Numbered from the stretch's first letter, positions 39,602-48,721 are shown. The stretch is DNA of 64,000 bases from CAVWQV01 sp963757115 (GCA_963757115.1 CAVWQV010000016.1:100463-164462); one strand, 5' to 3'. Notes: generated by a model from the sequence alone, not told the origin. A program made the numbers and translations.

Positions 39602-40269
39602 AACACCTGTTGCGGTTGATCGAGGATGTGCTGCCGCCAGCCTGCGCGCCGGTCTATCTGCCCGCCACCAATCGCGCGATCTTCGTGCATGCGGGCGAGG
39701 TCTCCGTCGAGTTCGCGACCGGCGCTCAGCATCAGCCGGGAAACTCGGCGTGGCTCGGCTCGGATGAGATCGCGCTGACCACAACCGAAGCCGGCGCCAC
39801 TCTATGGCGCTGGGAGCTGCTTGGCGCAGCCGAGCATGGCGGGGACGGACTGATCGCCGCCGCTCCGGGTGCTAGCTCCACGTGCAAGTTGGCCGAGCCG
39901 GTCGAGCTGGCGGGCGGGTTCTCCTGGCTCATGCGCCTGGACCGCGTCGCATTTCCCCCGGGCGGCATCGCCTACACGCATGTCCACCAGGGGCCGGGCA
40001 TCCGCTGCTGCCGACGCGGCGAAATCCGCATTGAGGTGCATGGCCGAACCAGCACCTACGGCCCCGGCGAGGCATGGCTCGAGCGCGGCTTCGAGCCGGT
40101 GCTGGCGCCCACTACCGAGCGGGAGGAAACCGAGTTTATCCGCTGCTTCGTGCTGCCGCGGAGCTGTCGCGGGCGGAGTTCGATACGCTACGTGCTGGCG
40201 GAGGACGCGGCAAAGCCCAAGCGCCAGAGCTATCACGTGTTCGGCGAACGCTTTATCGAGTTGGGCTGA
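39598..40269 (+). CDS. cupin-domain protein
   Basis: A 223-aa cupin-type beta-barrel protein. Metal-binding-like residues are in 'AYTHVHQGPGIRCCRRGEIR' and 'YGPGEAWLERGFEPVL'; the N-terminal half repeats a weaker cupin ('AIFVHAGEVSVEFATG'), so it may be bicupin. Its function cannot be told from sequence: an isomerase, dioxygenase or sensor are all possible. Its start overlaps the CoA-transferase stop (ATGA) and the MFS gene begins 5 bp after its stop, so it belongs to the same catabolic operon. Confidence 0.75.
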   Translation: MKHLLRLIEDVLPPACAPVYLPATNRAIFVHAGEVSVEFATGAQHQPGNSAWLGSDEIALTTTEAGATLWRWELLGAAEHGGDGLIAAAPGASSTCKLAEPVELAGGFSWLMRLDRVAFPPGGIAYTHVHQGPGIRCCRRGEIRIEVHGRTSTYGPGEAWLERGFEPVLAPTTEREETEFIRCFVLPRSCRGRSSIRYVLAEDAAKPKRQSYHVFGERFIELG

Positions 40270-40274
40270 TAGTC

Positions 40275-41540
40275 ATGTGGATCACCGATCTCCAGGCTCG
40301 CGAGAAGCGGACCTTGTGGGCGTGCTTCGGCGGCTGGGCGCTCGATAGTTTCGACGTCAACCTTTACGCGCTGGTCATCCCTACTTTGTTCGCAGTGCTG
40401 CACTTCACGGCTGCGCAGGCTGGCTTGCTGGCCACCGTCACGCTGGTCCTGTCGGCGTTCGGCGGTTGGATCACCGGCATCCTGTCCGACCGCTTCGGAC
40501 GCGTGCGGATGCTGCAGGTCACCATCCTTTGGTTCGCCTTCTTTACGTTCCTGAGCGGCTTTGCCAACAGCTTCGGTCAGCTGTTTGTTTGCCGCGCTTT
40601 AATGGGGCTCGGTTTCGGCGGCGAATGGGCCGCCGGCTCCGTTCTAATGGGGGAGGTGATCCGCGCCGAATACCGTGGGCGCGCGGTCGGGACCGTGCAG
40701 AGTGGCTGGGCCGTTGGCTGGGGGGCGGCGACCATCGTGTTCGCCATCATCTTCCAACTACTGCCGCCCGAAACCGCTTGGCGCGCGCTGTTCTGGACCG
40801 GCATCCTGCCCGCCTTGTCGGTGTTCTTCGTCCGTCGCCACGTGTCCGAGCCGGACATCTTCCACGCCGAGCCGAAGCGTGAGGGCGGCCTGCTCGCCCA
40901 GGCGTCATCGATCTTCGCACCGGAATACCTGCGCACGACCCTGCTCGCCTCCCTGTTCACGTTGGGCGCACAAGGCGGCTACTACGCCGTGAGCACGTGG
41001 CTGCCGACCTTCCTGCGCACGGAGCGGCACCTGTCGGTGCTTGGGAGCAGTGGCTATCTCGCGGCGGTGATCCTGGGCGCATTCTGTGGGTTCTTGACGG
41101 GCGCGTGGCTCGCGGACCGCATCGGGCGCAAGGCGACGTTCCTGGCCTTCGCCGTGGTCGCGTCGGTGATGGTCGTGCTTTACACGCTTGTGCCTATCGA
41201 GAACGGATTGATGCTGGTGCTCGGCTTTCCGCTCGGCTTCTTCTCCAACGGCATGTTCGCTCCGATGGGCTCGTTTCTCACCGAACTGTTTCCGACCGCG
41301 ATCCGTGGCACGGCGCAGGGCTTCGTGTACAACGCGGGGCGCGGGGGCGGCGCCTTGTTTCCCGCCCTCATCGGCACGCTGGCGGGCGGCATGGGGCTCG
41401 GAACGGCGGTCGGCGTCTTCTCCATCGGCGCTTACGCGCTGATGTTTCTCGCCTTGTTGGCGCTGCCGGAGACGCGCGGCCGGCATCTTTCGTCTGATGT
41501 GATGTCCGACCCAACGGAGTACGGCTCCGTCCGGACGTGA
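40275..41540 (+). CDS. MFS transporter (aromatic/organic acid:H+ symporter-like)
   Basis: Twelve-helix major facilitator of 421 aa. It has 'WALDSFDVNLYALVIPTLFA' in helix 1, the loop 2-3 motif 'GILSDRFGRVRML', 'RALMGLGFGGEWAAGSVLMGE' in helix 4 and a second half motif 'WLADRIGRKATFL'. The Asp in helix 1 and GEW in helix 4 are typical of the sialate/aromatic acid symporter groups (SHS/AAHS). It most likely imports the acid that the upstream CoA-transferase activates. The stop codon is 145 bp from the convergent Rieske-FAD gene. Confidence 0.9.
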   Translation: MWITDLQAREKRTLWACFGGWALDSFDVNLYALVIPTLFAVLHFTAAQAGLLATVTLVLSAFGGWITGILSDRFGRVRMLQVTILWFAFFTFLSGFANSFGQLFVCRALMGLGFGGEWAAGSVLMGEVIRAEYRGRAVGTVQSGWAVGWGAATIVFAIIFQLLPPETAWRALFWTGILPALSVFFVRRHVSEPDIFHAEPKREGGLLAQASSIFAPEYLRTTLLASLFTLGAQGGYYAVSTWLPTFLRTERHLSVLGSSGYLAAVILGAFCGFLTGAWLADRIGRKATFLAFAVVASVMVVLYTLVPIENGLMLVLGFPLGFFSNGMFAPMGSFLTELFPTAIRGTAQGFVYNAGRGGGALFPALIGTLAGGMGLGTAVGVFSIGAYALMFLALLALPETRGRHLSSDVMSDPTEYGSVRT

Positions 41541-41675
41541 CAAGCCGACCTTCTTCGCCAAGCTGCCTTCGGTGCTAGCAGGGCTGTTTCAATCGTCACC
41601 GCCGTTCATTGCTACAAGCTCACGAACGACGGTTAACCTCCCGGCCGCCGTGAACGAGCGGCTGGTGTACCGGGA

Positions 41676-41699
41676 AGCGCTGGGTTCACGCCCAGCGCT
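41676..41699. terminator. hairpin at the end of the Rieske-FAD gene
   Basis: A 9-bp perfect stem (AGCGCTGGG at 41676-41684 with CCCAGCGCT at 41691-41699) and 6-base loop surrounds the stop codon of the leftward reductase gene and lies 3' of the MFS gene. No T tract is present, so a role in mRNA protection is as likely as termination. Confidence 0.4.
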
Positions 41700-43249
41700 G
41701 CAAGGCATCGTGCAGGCCGGCCTGGGTCCAGTCGCGCCGCTCCTGCATCAAGTGGATCGCCGCTGCCATCTGACGGTCACGGTCCCACCCGGCGAGGGCG
41801 ACCACGCGCCCGTCCCGGACGTAGTACGCCGTGAACTCGGGCGTCTCGAGGTCACCGTCGACGACGATCTCGTCCCACTGCGCGGCGTGCCCGATGTAGT
41901 CGAGGCGCTTCATGAAGTGGATGGTCCAGAAGTAGGGCACCGCGTCGTAGGCCACCTGGCGGCCGAGCATGTTGAGCGCGGCCACCCGCCCGTGCTGTTC
42001 GGCAACACGCCAATGCTCGACCCGCACTGCCGGCCCGTCCCCGAGCAGCGGGAAGCCCGCAATGTCGCCCGCAGCGTACAGGGCCTCCGCCGCGCGCAGT
42101 CGAGCATCGACGCGTTACCCCGCCATCCTCCCGGCGCTCGACGCCGCGCAGCAGGCCCGTTGCAGGAGCGATGCCGAGGCCGGCGACGACGAGGTCCGCC
42201 GGCAGGTGCGAACCGTCCCGCAGCACGACCTGCTCCACCCGCGAGCTGCCCTCGACGGCGATTATCTCCTCCCCGAGCCGAAACCGGACGCCCTTGCGCT
42301 CGTGCAACCGGCGAAACGCGCGCCCGATTTCGGGACCGAGCTGGCGTTCGAACGGCTCGGCTGCGGGGGCCACCACCGTTACCTCCAGGCCCCGCTCGCG
42401 GAGGCTGGCTGCGGCCTCCACCGCGATGAACCCGCCACCGACGACCACGGCGCGACTTGCTCCGGCCGCCGCGGCGGCAATCCGCTCGGCGTCAGCGGCC
42501 GCGCGCAGGAGGAACACGTTCGCGAGGTCGGCGCCGGGCACTTCGAACGGGCGCGGCGCCCCACCTGTCGCGACCACCGCGGCGTCATAGGCGAGCGTCC
42601 CGCCATCGGCGAAGGTGAGGACGCGGGAGGCCGCATCCAGGCCGGCCACCTCGCGCGCCCAGCGCTCGATCTCGTGTCGGGCGTAGAACGCTTCGTCCTG
42701 GAGCGGCGACTTCTCGCCGCCCTGCTGGCCGGACAGCGCGTATTTGCTAAGCACGGTGCGGTCGTAGGGCGGCCGGTCTTCGCGGCCGATCATGACCACA
42801 CGGCCCGCAAAACCCTCCTCCCGCAACACCTGCGCGGCAACGGCGCCCGCCGCCCCAGCGCCGACGATGACAAAGCAGCGGCTGTCGGCACCTTGAACCT
42901 CGGGTACAGGATCCACCCGATCCGGCTCGTCATCCACCGTGACCAGCACCTGCCCTCCCACGACCCGCACCGGAAACGTGGGCAGCGCGTCCACGGCGGG
43001 CGGCTCCAGTCGGGCGCCGGTGGCAACGCGGAAGGCGGCCTTGTGCCAGGGGCAGACCACGATGCCCCGATGCAGCACGCCCTCGGCCAGCGGCCCGCCG
43101 GCATGTGGGCAGGTGCCACCGACCGCGTGGCACACACCGTCCACCATGGCGAGCAGGATCGCGCGTTCTCCCAACTGCACCGAGCGCATATCGCCTTCCG
43201 CCAGCTCGGATACGCTGCAGACGCGATGCTCCAATTCGGCCATCTTCAT
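41686..43249 (-). CDS. Rieske [2Fe-2S]-FAD/NAD reductase (one frameshift)
   Basis: Fusion of an N-terminal Rieske domain and a pyridine-nucleotide-disulfide reductase, about 520 aa, as in AIFL-type or ferredoxin reductase-like proteins. Cluster ligands are C47-P-H49 and C66-P-W-H69. The FAD motif is 'FVIVGAGAAGAVAAQVL', the NAD motif 'AVVVGGGFIAVEAAASL'. At about 42110 'EDGGVTR' shifts one base to 'VDARLRAAEALYAAGDIAGF', a normal FAD-binding C-terminal motif, and the protein ends 'LHDALQRWA'; the phase fits one extra base. It would move electrons from NAD(P)H to a partner, perhaps one of the oxygenases in the region. Confidence 0.88.
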
Positions 43250-43624
43250 CCTCGCTGCGACAAACGCTGGACCCCGACGCTATCTACTACACCTATGGCT
43301 ACACGGTGACGCTCGCGTTGCGGCAACTGCTGACGCAGTGCCAGGGCACCTTCACACGCGAGCGGATCATGAAGGAGGCGACCAGTCTCCGTGACGTCGA
43401 GATCCCCACAATGCTGCCTGGCATACGGTCAACACATCTCCCACGAACTGTCGGCCGCTGCAGCAGCTCCAACTCATACGCTGGGATGGTCGGATGTGGC
43501 AGCGCTTCGGTCCCGTGATCGAGGGCGCCACCACATCCAACTAGTGTCCGAGGTGCCGCTCGCCGCTCCGGCCGGGATGACCTTCGCCACCACGGCCGGA
43601 ATGACGGAGCGAGAACCGCGCGGT
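43250..43624. other. intergenic stretch without a recognisable gene
   Basis: This 375-bp stretch lies between the start of the Rieske-FAD gene and the 3' end of the GH16 gene. Short open frames cross it on both strands, but none has a family signature, codon pattern or ribosome site I can support. It must hold the promoter of the leftward Rieske-FAD gene. Confidence 0.5.
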
Positions 43625-45429
43625 TCAGCCCCAGCCGATGTTGCTCGCGGTGACGGCGGCGTGGCCGACGAGGTCGATGCTGCCGGCGGTGCCGAAGGTG
43701 AGCAGGGAGCCGCCGTGGCCGTCGCTGGCGCATTTGAAGGCGCCCTGCAGGGCCTTGTCGACGCCCAGGCTGTCGCCGTCGTTGAAGTTGAAGTCCTCGA
43801 TCTTCATCGCGCCGCTGTTGGCGTGGAAGAAGTAGGTGGAGCCGTCGCTGCCGCCGTGCACGTCGAGCGAGCCGGTGCCGGCGGTGAAGACGTTGCGGTG
43901 CGGCCCCGAAATCCGCGACCACCGTGTCGGTCCCGCTGCCGCCCGTGAGGTTGAGCGCCACGGGGGCGTGGAAGACGAACGACTGCGTCCCCGAGCCGAG
44001 CATCACGGTCTCGTAGAGCACGTGGGCGTCGAACGAGACCGTGTCGGTGCCGTTGGCGACCGACTGGCTCACCGTGGTGTCGAGCGCGCCCTTGAAGCTG
44101 GCGGTGCCGCTGGTGATCACCGGCACGCTGGCGGTGACGCTCTTGTCGTCCATCACCGTCATGGTGGTGGGCGTGGCGGAGGCCGGGATGGCGAGGCTAC
44201 TGGTGCTGCTGCGCATCATGCTGGCCGTTTGGTGCGCGTCGGTTCCGTCGTAGCTGGCCCCGTCGACGTACAGGTTGCGGTCGACCGAGCCCTGGGCGTC
44301 GGGCGAGCCGGGGTTCCAGGCGTCGTTGAGGAACTGCACCGCGACCGTGTGCGGCCCGGCGCCGAAGCTGCCCTTGATGGTGTAGAGTTGGTCGGCGCCC
44401 GCCTTGTGCGATGCGGCCGCGTTGAACACCCCGCCCTGCTGCTTGCCGTCGACGAACATTTCGAAGCGTGCGTCGCCTGCCGCATCGGAAGTGCTATCAT
44501 TGTTAACGTAAGCACTCTCACTGATCTTCAGTACCACGTTGTCCGGGCCACTGCCGACGGTGACAGGCGTCGGCGTGGGTGTCGGTATCGGTGTCGGTGT
44601 CGGTGTGGGTGTCGGTATCGGTATCGGTATCGGTATCGGTGTGGGAGTCGCGGTCAGCGAGGTCGACCCATCGTGGTCCAGGTAGCCCGCCTGCCCGGCG
44701 ATCTCCGGATTGGCTCCGTCGTTCGAGTAAACGTGCACCCAATTGACCTGCATGTTGTCCGAGGTGCCAGGCTGCACGTCGGGCACGTATCCAAGGCCCT
44801 TGTTGGCATACGCCGAGAGAATGATGTTCATCGGCTGTTGCTCGTTCCCGGCGGTCGGGCACGAGTAGATCTGGGTTCCGTCGAAGTACCAGGTGATGGT
44901 GGTCGGGGTCCACATCAGGCCGTAGGTGTGAAAACCCGCCGAAAAGTCCGGCCCGTTGTAGATGTTGTAGTTGTTCACCGGCGTGTTGATGTCGCCCCCG
45001 TGGTTGGTGAAGTCGGCTTCGTTGTGGTTGGAGCCGGGGTGCTCCTCGATGTCGATTTCCGGAGGCCACGGCCCGCTGTTCGGCATCAACCAGAACGCGT
45101 CGCTGAACCCGCTCACGCCGGTGAGCTTGGCGTTCATCTCGAAGTAGCCGTATTCCTGCGAGAAGCCGCCGGGGACACCATTCGGGTTGGTGTCGAGATA
45201 AGGCGAATACGTTGGTGTGATCGCCATGTTCAGCACGCCATTGGCAATAGTGAACTGCGATCCGGGCTGGCCGAGTGGCCGTGGGGTTAACGGTGCCGGA
45301 GTTGCCGGTGGAAAGATCTCCGTAGAAATTCTCCGTTTCCCAAAGCGTTCCTTTGGTACCTGGGAGGCCCGCATTCAATGAGTTAAATTCGTCGTCGAAC
45401 GTCAACTTGTAGCCGGCAAGATTTACCAT
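43625..45429 (-). CDS. GH16 endo-glucanase-like enzyme with repeat linker and binding modules (two frameshifts)
   Basis: Multidomain secreted glycoside hydrolase of about 600 aa. The N-terminus ('LAGYKLTFDDEFNSLN') leads into a GH16 catalytic domain with the nucleophile/acid motif 'PPEIDIEEHPG' (E-x-D-x-x-E), active on beta-1,3/1,4-glucans, carrageenan-like or related polymers. A Pro-Thr/Pro-Ile linker follows, then a carbohydrate-binding domain of the calcium-dependent xylan-binding type ('ISESAYVNNDSTSDAAGDAR' and 'NDAWNPGSPDAQGSVDRN'). The tail, 'IEDFNFNDGDSLGVDKALQG', resembles type I secretion substrates, fitting the lack of an N-terminal signal peptide. Frames change near 45285 and 43903, each fitting one extra base. 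Confidence 0.85.
44567..44646. repeat. hexanucleotide tandem repeat encoding the Pro-Thr/Pro-Ile linker
   Basis: About 13 copies of a six-base unit (GGTGTC, GGTATC or GGTGTG on the plus strand) encode alternating Thr-Pro and Ile-Pro in the GH16 linker. Units vary only in the middle bases. Such arrays change length easily by slippage, so the linker length may vary among strains. Confidence 0.85.
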
Positions 45430-45561
45430 CTAAATACAGCCTTGAATGTAAAACCGCGCGGAGACGTAGCGCGGGCCGGGTAAAGACCTTGTGAAACCGA
45501 AACATACTAAAGCGTGCTCGCTCACTTTTTTGTTATTGCCTCAGCCTTGTGCGGATTGTAA

Positions 45562-45571
45562 GTAAGCTTAC
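45562..45571. promoter_or_regulatory. 10-bp palindrome upstream of marR
   Basis: GTAAGCTTAC is a perfect palindrome 17 bp upstream of the marR start, in the spacer between marR-emrAB and the divergent GH16 gene. MarR-type repressors usually bind such short palindromes near their own promoters, so this is the best operator candidate. An adjacent half-site (GTAAG at 45558) overlaps it. Confidence 0.5.
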
Positions 45572-45588
45572 GTTGTGGGGCCGGGTTG

Positions 45589-46134
45589 ATGACCGGAGTT
45601 GTCGTGGCTGATCACGTTGATCATGGGGTGCCAGTCACGGCTGATGGCCTGACGCGGCCACAGGACTCCTTCGGCTTCCGCCTATGGCACGTGCTGCACG
45701 CGTGGCAGCGGCGGGTGGAGCGGGTGCTGGCGCCGGTCGACTTGACCCACATGCAGTATGTCGTGCTGGCCATCACCTCATGGCTCGCGCATCAAGGCGA
45801 GACCCCGTCGCAAAGCCGCATTGCCGGCTTCGGCAGCATCGATCGCATGACCCTGTCCAACATCCTCCGCCTGCTGGAAGACAAGGGCTACGTCGAACGT
45901 AAACCGCATCCGCACGATCCGCGCGCAAACCGGGTGGACCTGACTTCGGCGGGGCGGGCCGCGATGGTTGAGGCACGGCGCATCGTGCACGAGGCGCAGC
46001 ACGCCTTCTTCGGACGGTTGGGGCCGGAGGGGCAGGCCGCGCTCGCCGAACAACTCGACGCTCTGCTGCGTTGGGAGGGCTGCCGGAACGGCGAGGCGGC
46101 GCCGGGGACACGAAACAAGAAGGTCAAGGTCTGA
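45589..46134 (+). CDS. MarR-family transcriptional regulator
   Basis: A 181-aa winged-helix regulator of the MarR family, dimeric and usually released from DNA by small phenolic or drug-like ligands. Landmarks are 'FRLWHVLHAWQRRVERVLAP', 'LTHMQYVVLAITSWLAH', recognition helix 'MTLSNILRLLEDKGYVERK', and the wing 'HPHDPRANRVDLTSAGR'. It is the first gene of marR-emrA-emrB with 1 bp between its stop and the emrA ATG, so it very likely represses this efflux operon, probably at the palindrome upstream. Confidence 0.9.
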   Translation: MTGVVVADHVDHGVPVTADGLTRPQDSFGFRLWHVLHAWQRRVERVLAPVDLTHMQYVVLAITSWLAHQGETPSQSRIAGFGSIDRMTLSNILRLLEDKGYVERKPHPHDPRANRVDLTSAGRAAMVEARRIVHEAQHAFFGRLGPEGQAALAEQLDALLRWEGCRNGEAAPGTRNKKVKV

Positions 46135-46135
46135 G

Positions 46136-47350
46136 ATGGACGGATCGCAACCAGTTCTGGAACGAAGCCGCGCGCCGGACGCCGCAGTATCGAATGTGGG
46201 CCCCCTCTCCGCCCCCGCCCGCTCGGCGCGGCCGCGGCGGACGTTGCGGCGGCTGCTGATATTGCTGGTGGTGCTCGGGGTGGCGGCGGCGGGATCGCTC
46301 TACCTGTATCGCTGGTGGACCGTGGGCCGCTTCATGGAAACGACGGACGACGCCTATACGGCCGCCGATGCGGTTGCTATCGCCCCCCGCGTGTCGGGTT
46401 ACGTGCGGGAACTGCTCGTGACGGACAACCAGCGTGTCAAGGCGGGCCAGGTGCTGGCACGCATTGATGACCGGGACTACCGCGCCGCCCTCGATCAGGC
46501 GCGCGCGGACACCGCATCGGCGCAAGCGGACATCAGCAATATCGACGCTCAGATCGCGTTGCAGCGCACCGCGGTCGAGCAATCACAGACCGACATCGCC
46601 TCCGCCCAGGCCGCGCTCGATTTCGCGCGTGCGGACTACCAGCGCTACACCGACTTGATGCGGACCGGCAACGGCACCGTGCAGCGTGCGCAGCAGGCCG
46701 ACAGCGACATCCGGACGCGCACGGCGGCGCTCGCGCGCAGCCGGGACGGTTTCGCCGCGGCGCAACAGCAGGTGAAGGTGCTGCAGGCGCAACGCGCCAG
46801 GGCGGTGGCAGCACTCGCCCGCGCGCAGGCCGTCACCGAGCAGGCGGAACTCAATCTATCGTACACAAACATCGTTTCGCCGATTGACGGCGCGGTGGGC
46901 GACCGCAGCTTGCGACTGGGTCAGCTCGCGCAGCCAGGGACGCGCGTGATGGATGTCGTGCCGGTCGGGCGCGAGATCTATGTCATCGCCAACTACAAGG
47001 AAACGCAGCTCGCTGACATGTGGCGCGGCGAGCGCGTCTCAATCGCGATCGACATGCTGCCGGATGCTACGCTGACTGGCAGGATCGACAGCCTGGCTCC
47101 CGGCTCCGGCGCGCAGTTCGCGCTGCTGCCGCCCGAGAACGCTACGGGCAATTTTACCAAGATCGTGCAACGTGTGCCGGTGAAGATCCTGCTGGACCCG
47201 GAGGACAACGCGACCCTGGCGAAGCTGCGGCCGGGCTTGTCGGTCTACGCCACGGTCGACACGCGCACGCGCCCCGAAGGGGTGCCGCAGACCTTGGTGA
47301 ACGAAGCCCCGCAATCGCCCAGCCCGACGCCGGTCGCGCGCGCCCAATGA
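46136..47350 (+). CDS. emrA: EmrA/HlyD-family membrane fusion protein
   Basis: Periplasmic adaptor (404 aa) linking an inner-membrane EmrB-type pump to an outer-membrane channel. One N-terminal transmembrane helix ('LLILLVVLGVAAAGSLYLY') is followed by 'TDDAYTAADAVAIAPRVSGYV', a long Ala/Gln-rich coiled coil (about 110-230), and the beta-barrel 'SPIDGAVGDRSLRLGQLAQPG'. The stop overlaps the emrB ATG (ATGA), as in typical emrAB operons. Confidence 0.92.
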   Translation: MDGSQPVLERSRAPDAAVSNVGPLSAPARSARPRRTLRRLLILLVVLGVAAAGSLYLYRWWTVGRFMETTDDAYTAADAVAIAPRVSGYVRELLVTDNQRVKAGQVLARIDDRDYRAALDQARADTASAQADISNIDAQIALQRTAVEQSQTDIASAQAALDFARADYQRYTDLMRTGNGTVQRAQQADSDIRTRTAALARSRDGFAAAQQQVKVLQAQRARAVAALARAQAVTEQAELNLSYTNIVSPIDGAVGDRSLRLGQLAQPGTRVMDVVPVGREIYVIANYKETQLADMWRGERVSIAIDMLPDATLTGRIDSLAPGSGAQFALLPPENATGNFTKIVQRVPVKILLDPEDNATLAKLRPGLSVYATVDTRTRPEGVPQTLVNEAPQSPSPTPVARAQ

Positions 47351-48162
47351 GCGCCACCGCGAGCCTCGCCGGCGTTCCGCCGCTGCCGGCCGCGGCGGAG
47401 CGGGTGCCGCTGCGCAACTGGATCGCCGTGGGGGGCGGCGTGCTCGGCGCGTTCATGGCGGTGCTCGACATCCAGATCACCAACTCCTCGCTGGCCGACA
47501 TTCAGGGCGCGCTCGGCGCGTCGCTCGATGAGGGAAGCTGGATCTCGACCGGCTACCTGATCGCCGAGATCATCGTCATCCCGCTGACCGGCTGGCTCGC
47601 GCTGGTGTTCGGGATGCGGCGTCTGCTGCTGGTGTGCTGTGTGCTGTTCCTTGGCTTCTCCATGCTGTGCGGAATGGCGCGGAACCTGGAGCAGATGATC
47701 CTGTTCCGGATCGGCCAGGGCTTCACGGGCGGTGTGCTCATCCCGCTCGCCTTTACCATTCTTCTGGTCAAGCTGCCGGTGTCCAAGCGCGCGATCGGAT
47801 CTGCGCTGTTCGGCTTCTCGGCCACCTTCGCGCCGGCGATCGGCCCGACGCTCGGCGGCTGGCTCACCGAAACCTATTCCTGGCAGTGGATTTTCTACAT
47901 CAACCTTTTGCCCGGTGCGGTGCTCGTCGCGATGATCTGGTACGGGCTCGACGACACGCCGGCCCAGCTCGGGCGTCTGCGCCGCGGCGACTGGGGCGGT
48001 ATCGTCAGCATGGCGATCGGACTTGGCTGCCTTGAATACGTGTTGGAAGAAGGGCAGCGGAAGGACTGGTTCGGCAACGACGTCATCCGGCTCTGCGCAT
48101 GGCTAGCGGGGATCTTCCTCGTCGCCTTCGTCGTGATCGAGTTCGTGCGGCGCGAGCCGTTC
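47347..48162 (+). CDS. emrB: EmrB-type DHA2 multidrug pump, cut off at the contig join
   Basis: N-terminal 272 residues of a 14-helix DHA2-family drug:H+ antiporter: 'GAFMAVLDIQITNSSLADIQ' in helix 1, 'GSWISTGYLIAEIIVIPLTGW', and the antiporter motif 'ALFGFSATFAPAIGPTLGGWL'. Usual length is about 500, so helices 9-14 are missing. The frame stays open past 'IEFVRREPF' but the protein after that point is a mycobacterial DUF6390 segment, not EmrB. The truncation is therefore artificial, not a natural short pump. Confidence 0.9.
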
Positions 48163-48169
48163 AACTGCT
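48157..48169. other. chimeric junction between alphaproteobacterial and mycobacterial DNA
   Basis: The last codons that fit EmrB are Arg-Glu-Pro-Phe (to 48162) and the first that fit DUF6390 are Asn-Cys-Phe-His-Val-Phe (from 48163). No insertion sequence, integrase, tRNA, repeat or att-like site is present. Left of the join are proteobacterial genes only, right of it mycobacterial genes only. A base or two of chance identity may blur the exact position. Confidence 0.85.
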
Positions 48170-48539
48170 TCCATGTGTTCGCGGTGTACCCGTGGTCACG
48201 GTTGCTGGGCCGGGGCCTCGGCGAGCATCCGCTCAGCGTCCTGGATAACTGTCGTATCACCTCCGGCGCAGTACTTTTCCGCGACGGCGACAGTGCGGAA
48301 GTCTTGTCGCGAAAGCTTGACTGGGACGGTCACGCGTTGACCCTGAGCAAACCGGCGGTCCGTCGAATCGACGTCTGGGCCGACGATTACAGCGCGGTGC
48401 CCGATGTGGCGGCCGGCAACGAAGTTGCGATTCACTGGGGCCGGGTATGTGGTGGTTAGGACCCGAACAGGTTCGGGCCCTAACCGACGCCACCGCACGC
48501 CAGCTTCTGGTGACCAATGAACGGCTGGCGCGGCCCTAG
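48163..48539 (+). pseudogene. C-terminal part of a DUF6390 protein (truncated, one frameshift)
   Basis: About the last 125 residues of a DUF6390 protein, a family I know from actinobacterial [NiFe]-hydrogenase loci. Matches are 'FHVFAVYPWSRLLG', 'LSVLDNCRITSG', 'LDWDGHALTL' and 'NEVAIHWGRVC'. At about 48452 one base is missing; in the next frame the protein continues 'WLGPEQVRALTDATARQLLV' and stops at 48537-48539. The N-terminal portion (roughly 150-170 residues) was lost at the contig join. The function of DUF6390 is not known; its presence suggests the lost upstream DNA held hydrogenase maturation or structural genes. Confidence 0.75.
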
Positions 48540-48559
48540 GTTCGCAAAGAAGCCGTCAG

Positions 48560-48721
48560 TCACTGATGCGAATGGGCGTGGTTTTCCTCCGATCCCGCCG
48601 GGTGGGCGTGCGGGTGAGTGTGTTCGGTCCCGTCGGCATGGGTGTGTGCATGCTCGTGCTCGACGTGGTCGTGCTCGTCAGACTGCGGCGTGTTCTGGGT
48701 GTGGTCCCCGTGGTGCGGCAT
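48560..48721 (-). CDS. histidine-rich 53-residue peptide, probable nickel/metal binder
   Basis: A short gene too small for routine prediction. Sixteen of 53 residues are His, most in alternating patterns such as 'EHDHVEHEHAHTHADGTEH' and 'THPHAHPAG', with Asp/Glu between and no Cys or Trp. A strong Shine-Dalgarno sequence (GGAGGAAGG, minus strand) stands about 10 bp before the ATG. It is divergent from the nickel sensor gene nmtR with a likely operator between. It resembles His-rich tails of HypB, SlyD or metal permeases but stands alone, so a cytosolic nickel store or buffer is a reasonable inference. It is not a known named family to me. Confidence 0.75.
   Translation of the reverse strand: MPHHGDHTQNTPQSDEHDHVEHEHAHTHADGTEHTHPHAHPAGSEENHAHSHQ

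Noticed and set aside
43105..43518. A short gene crossing the Rieske-FAD start and the following spacer
   Set aside because: It overlaps the well-supported Rieske domain on the opposite strand and has no recognisable domain.
44567..44646. CRISPR-like or regulatory tandem repeat
   Set aside because: Units are six bases without spacers and encode the Pro-Thr/Pro-Ile linker of GH16 in frame.
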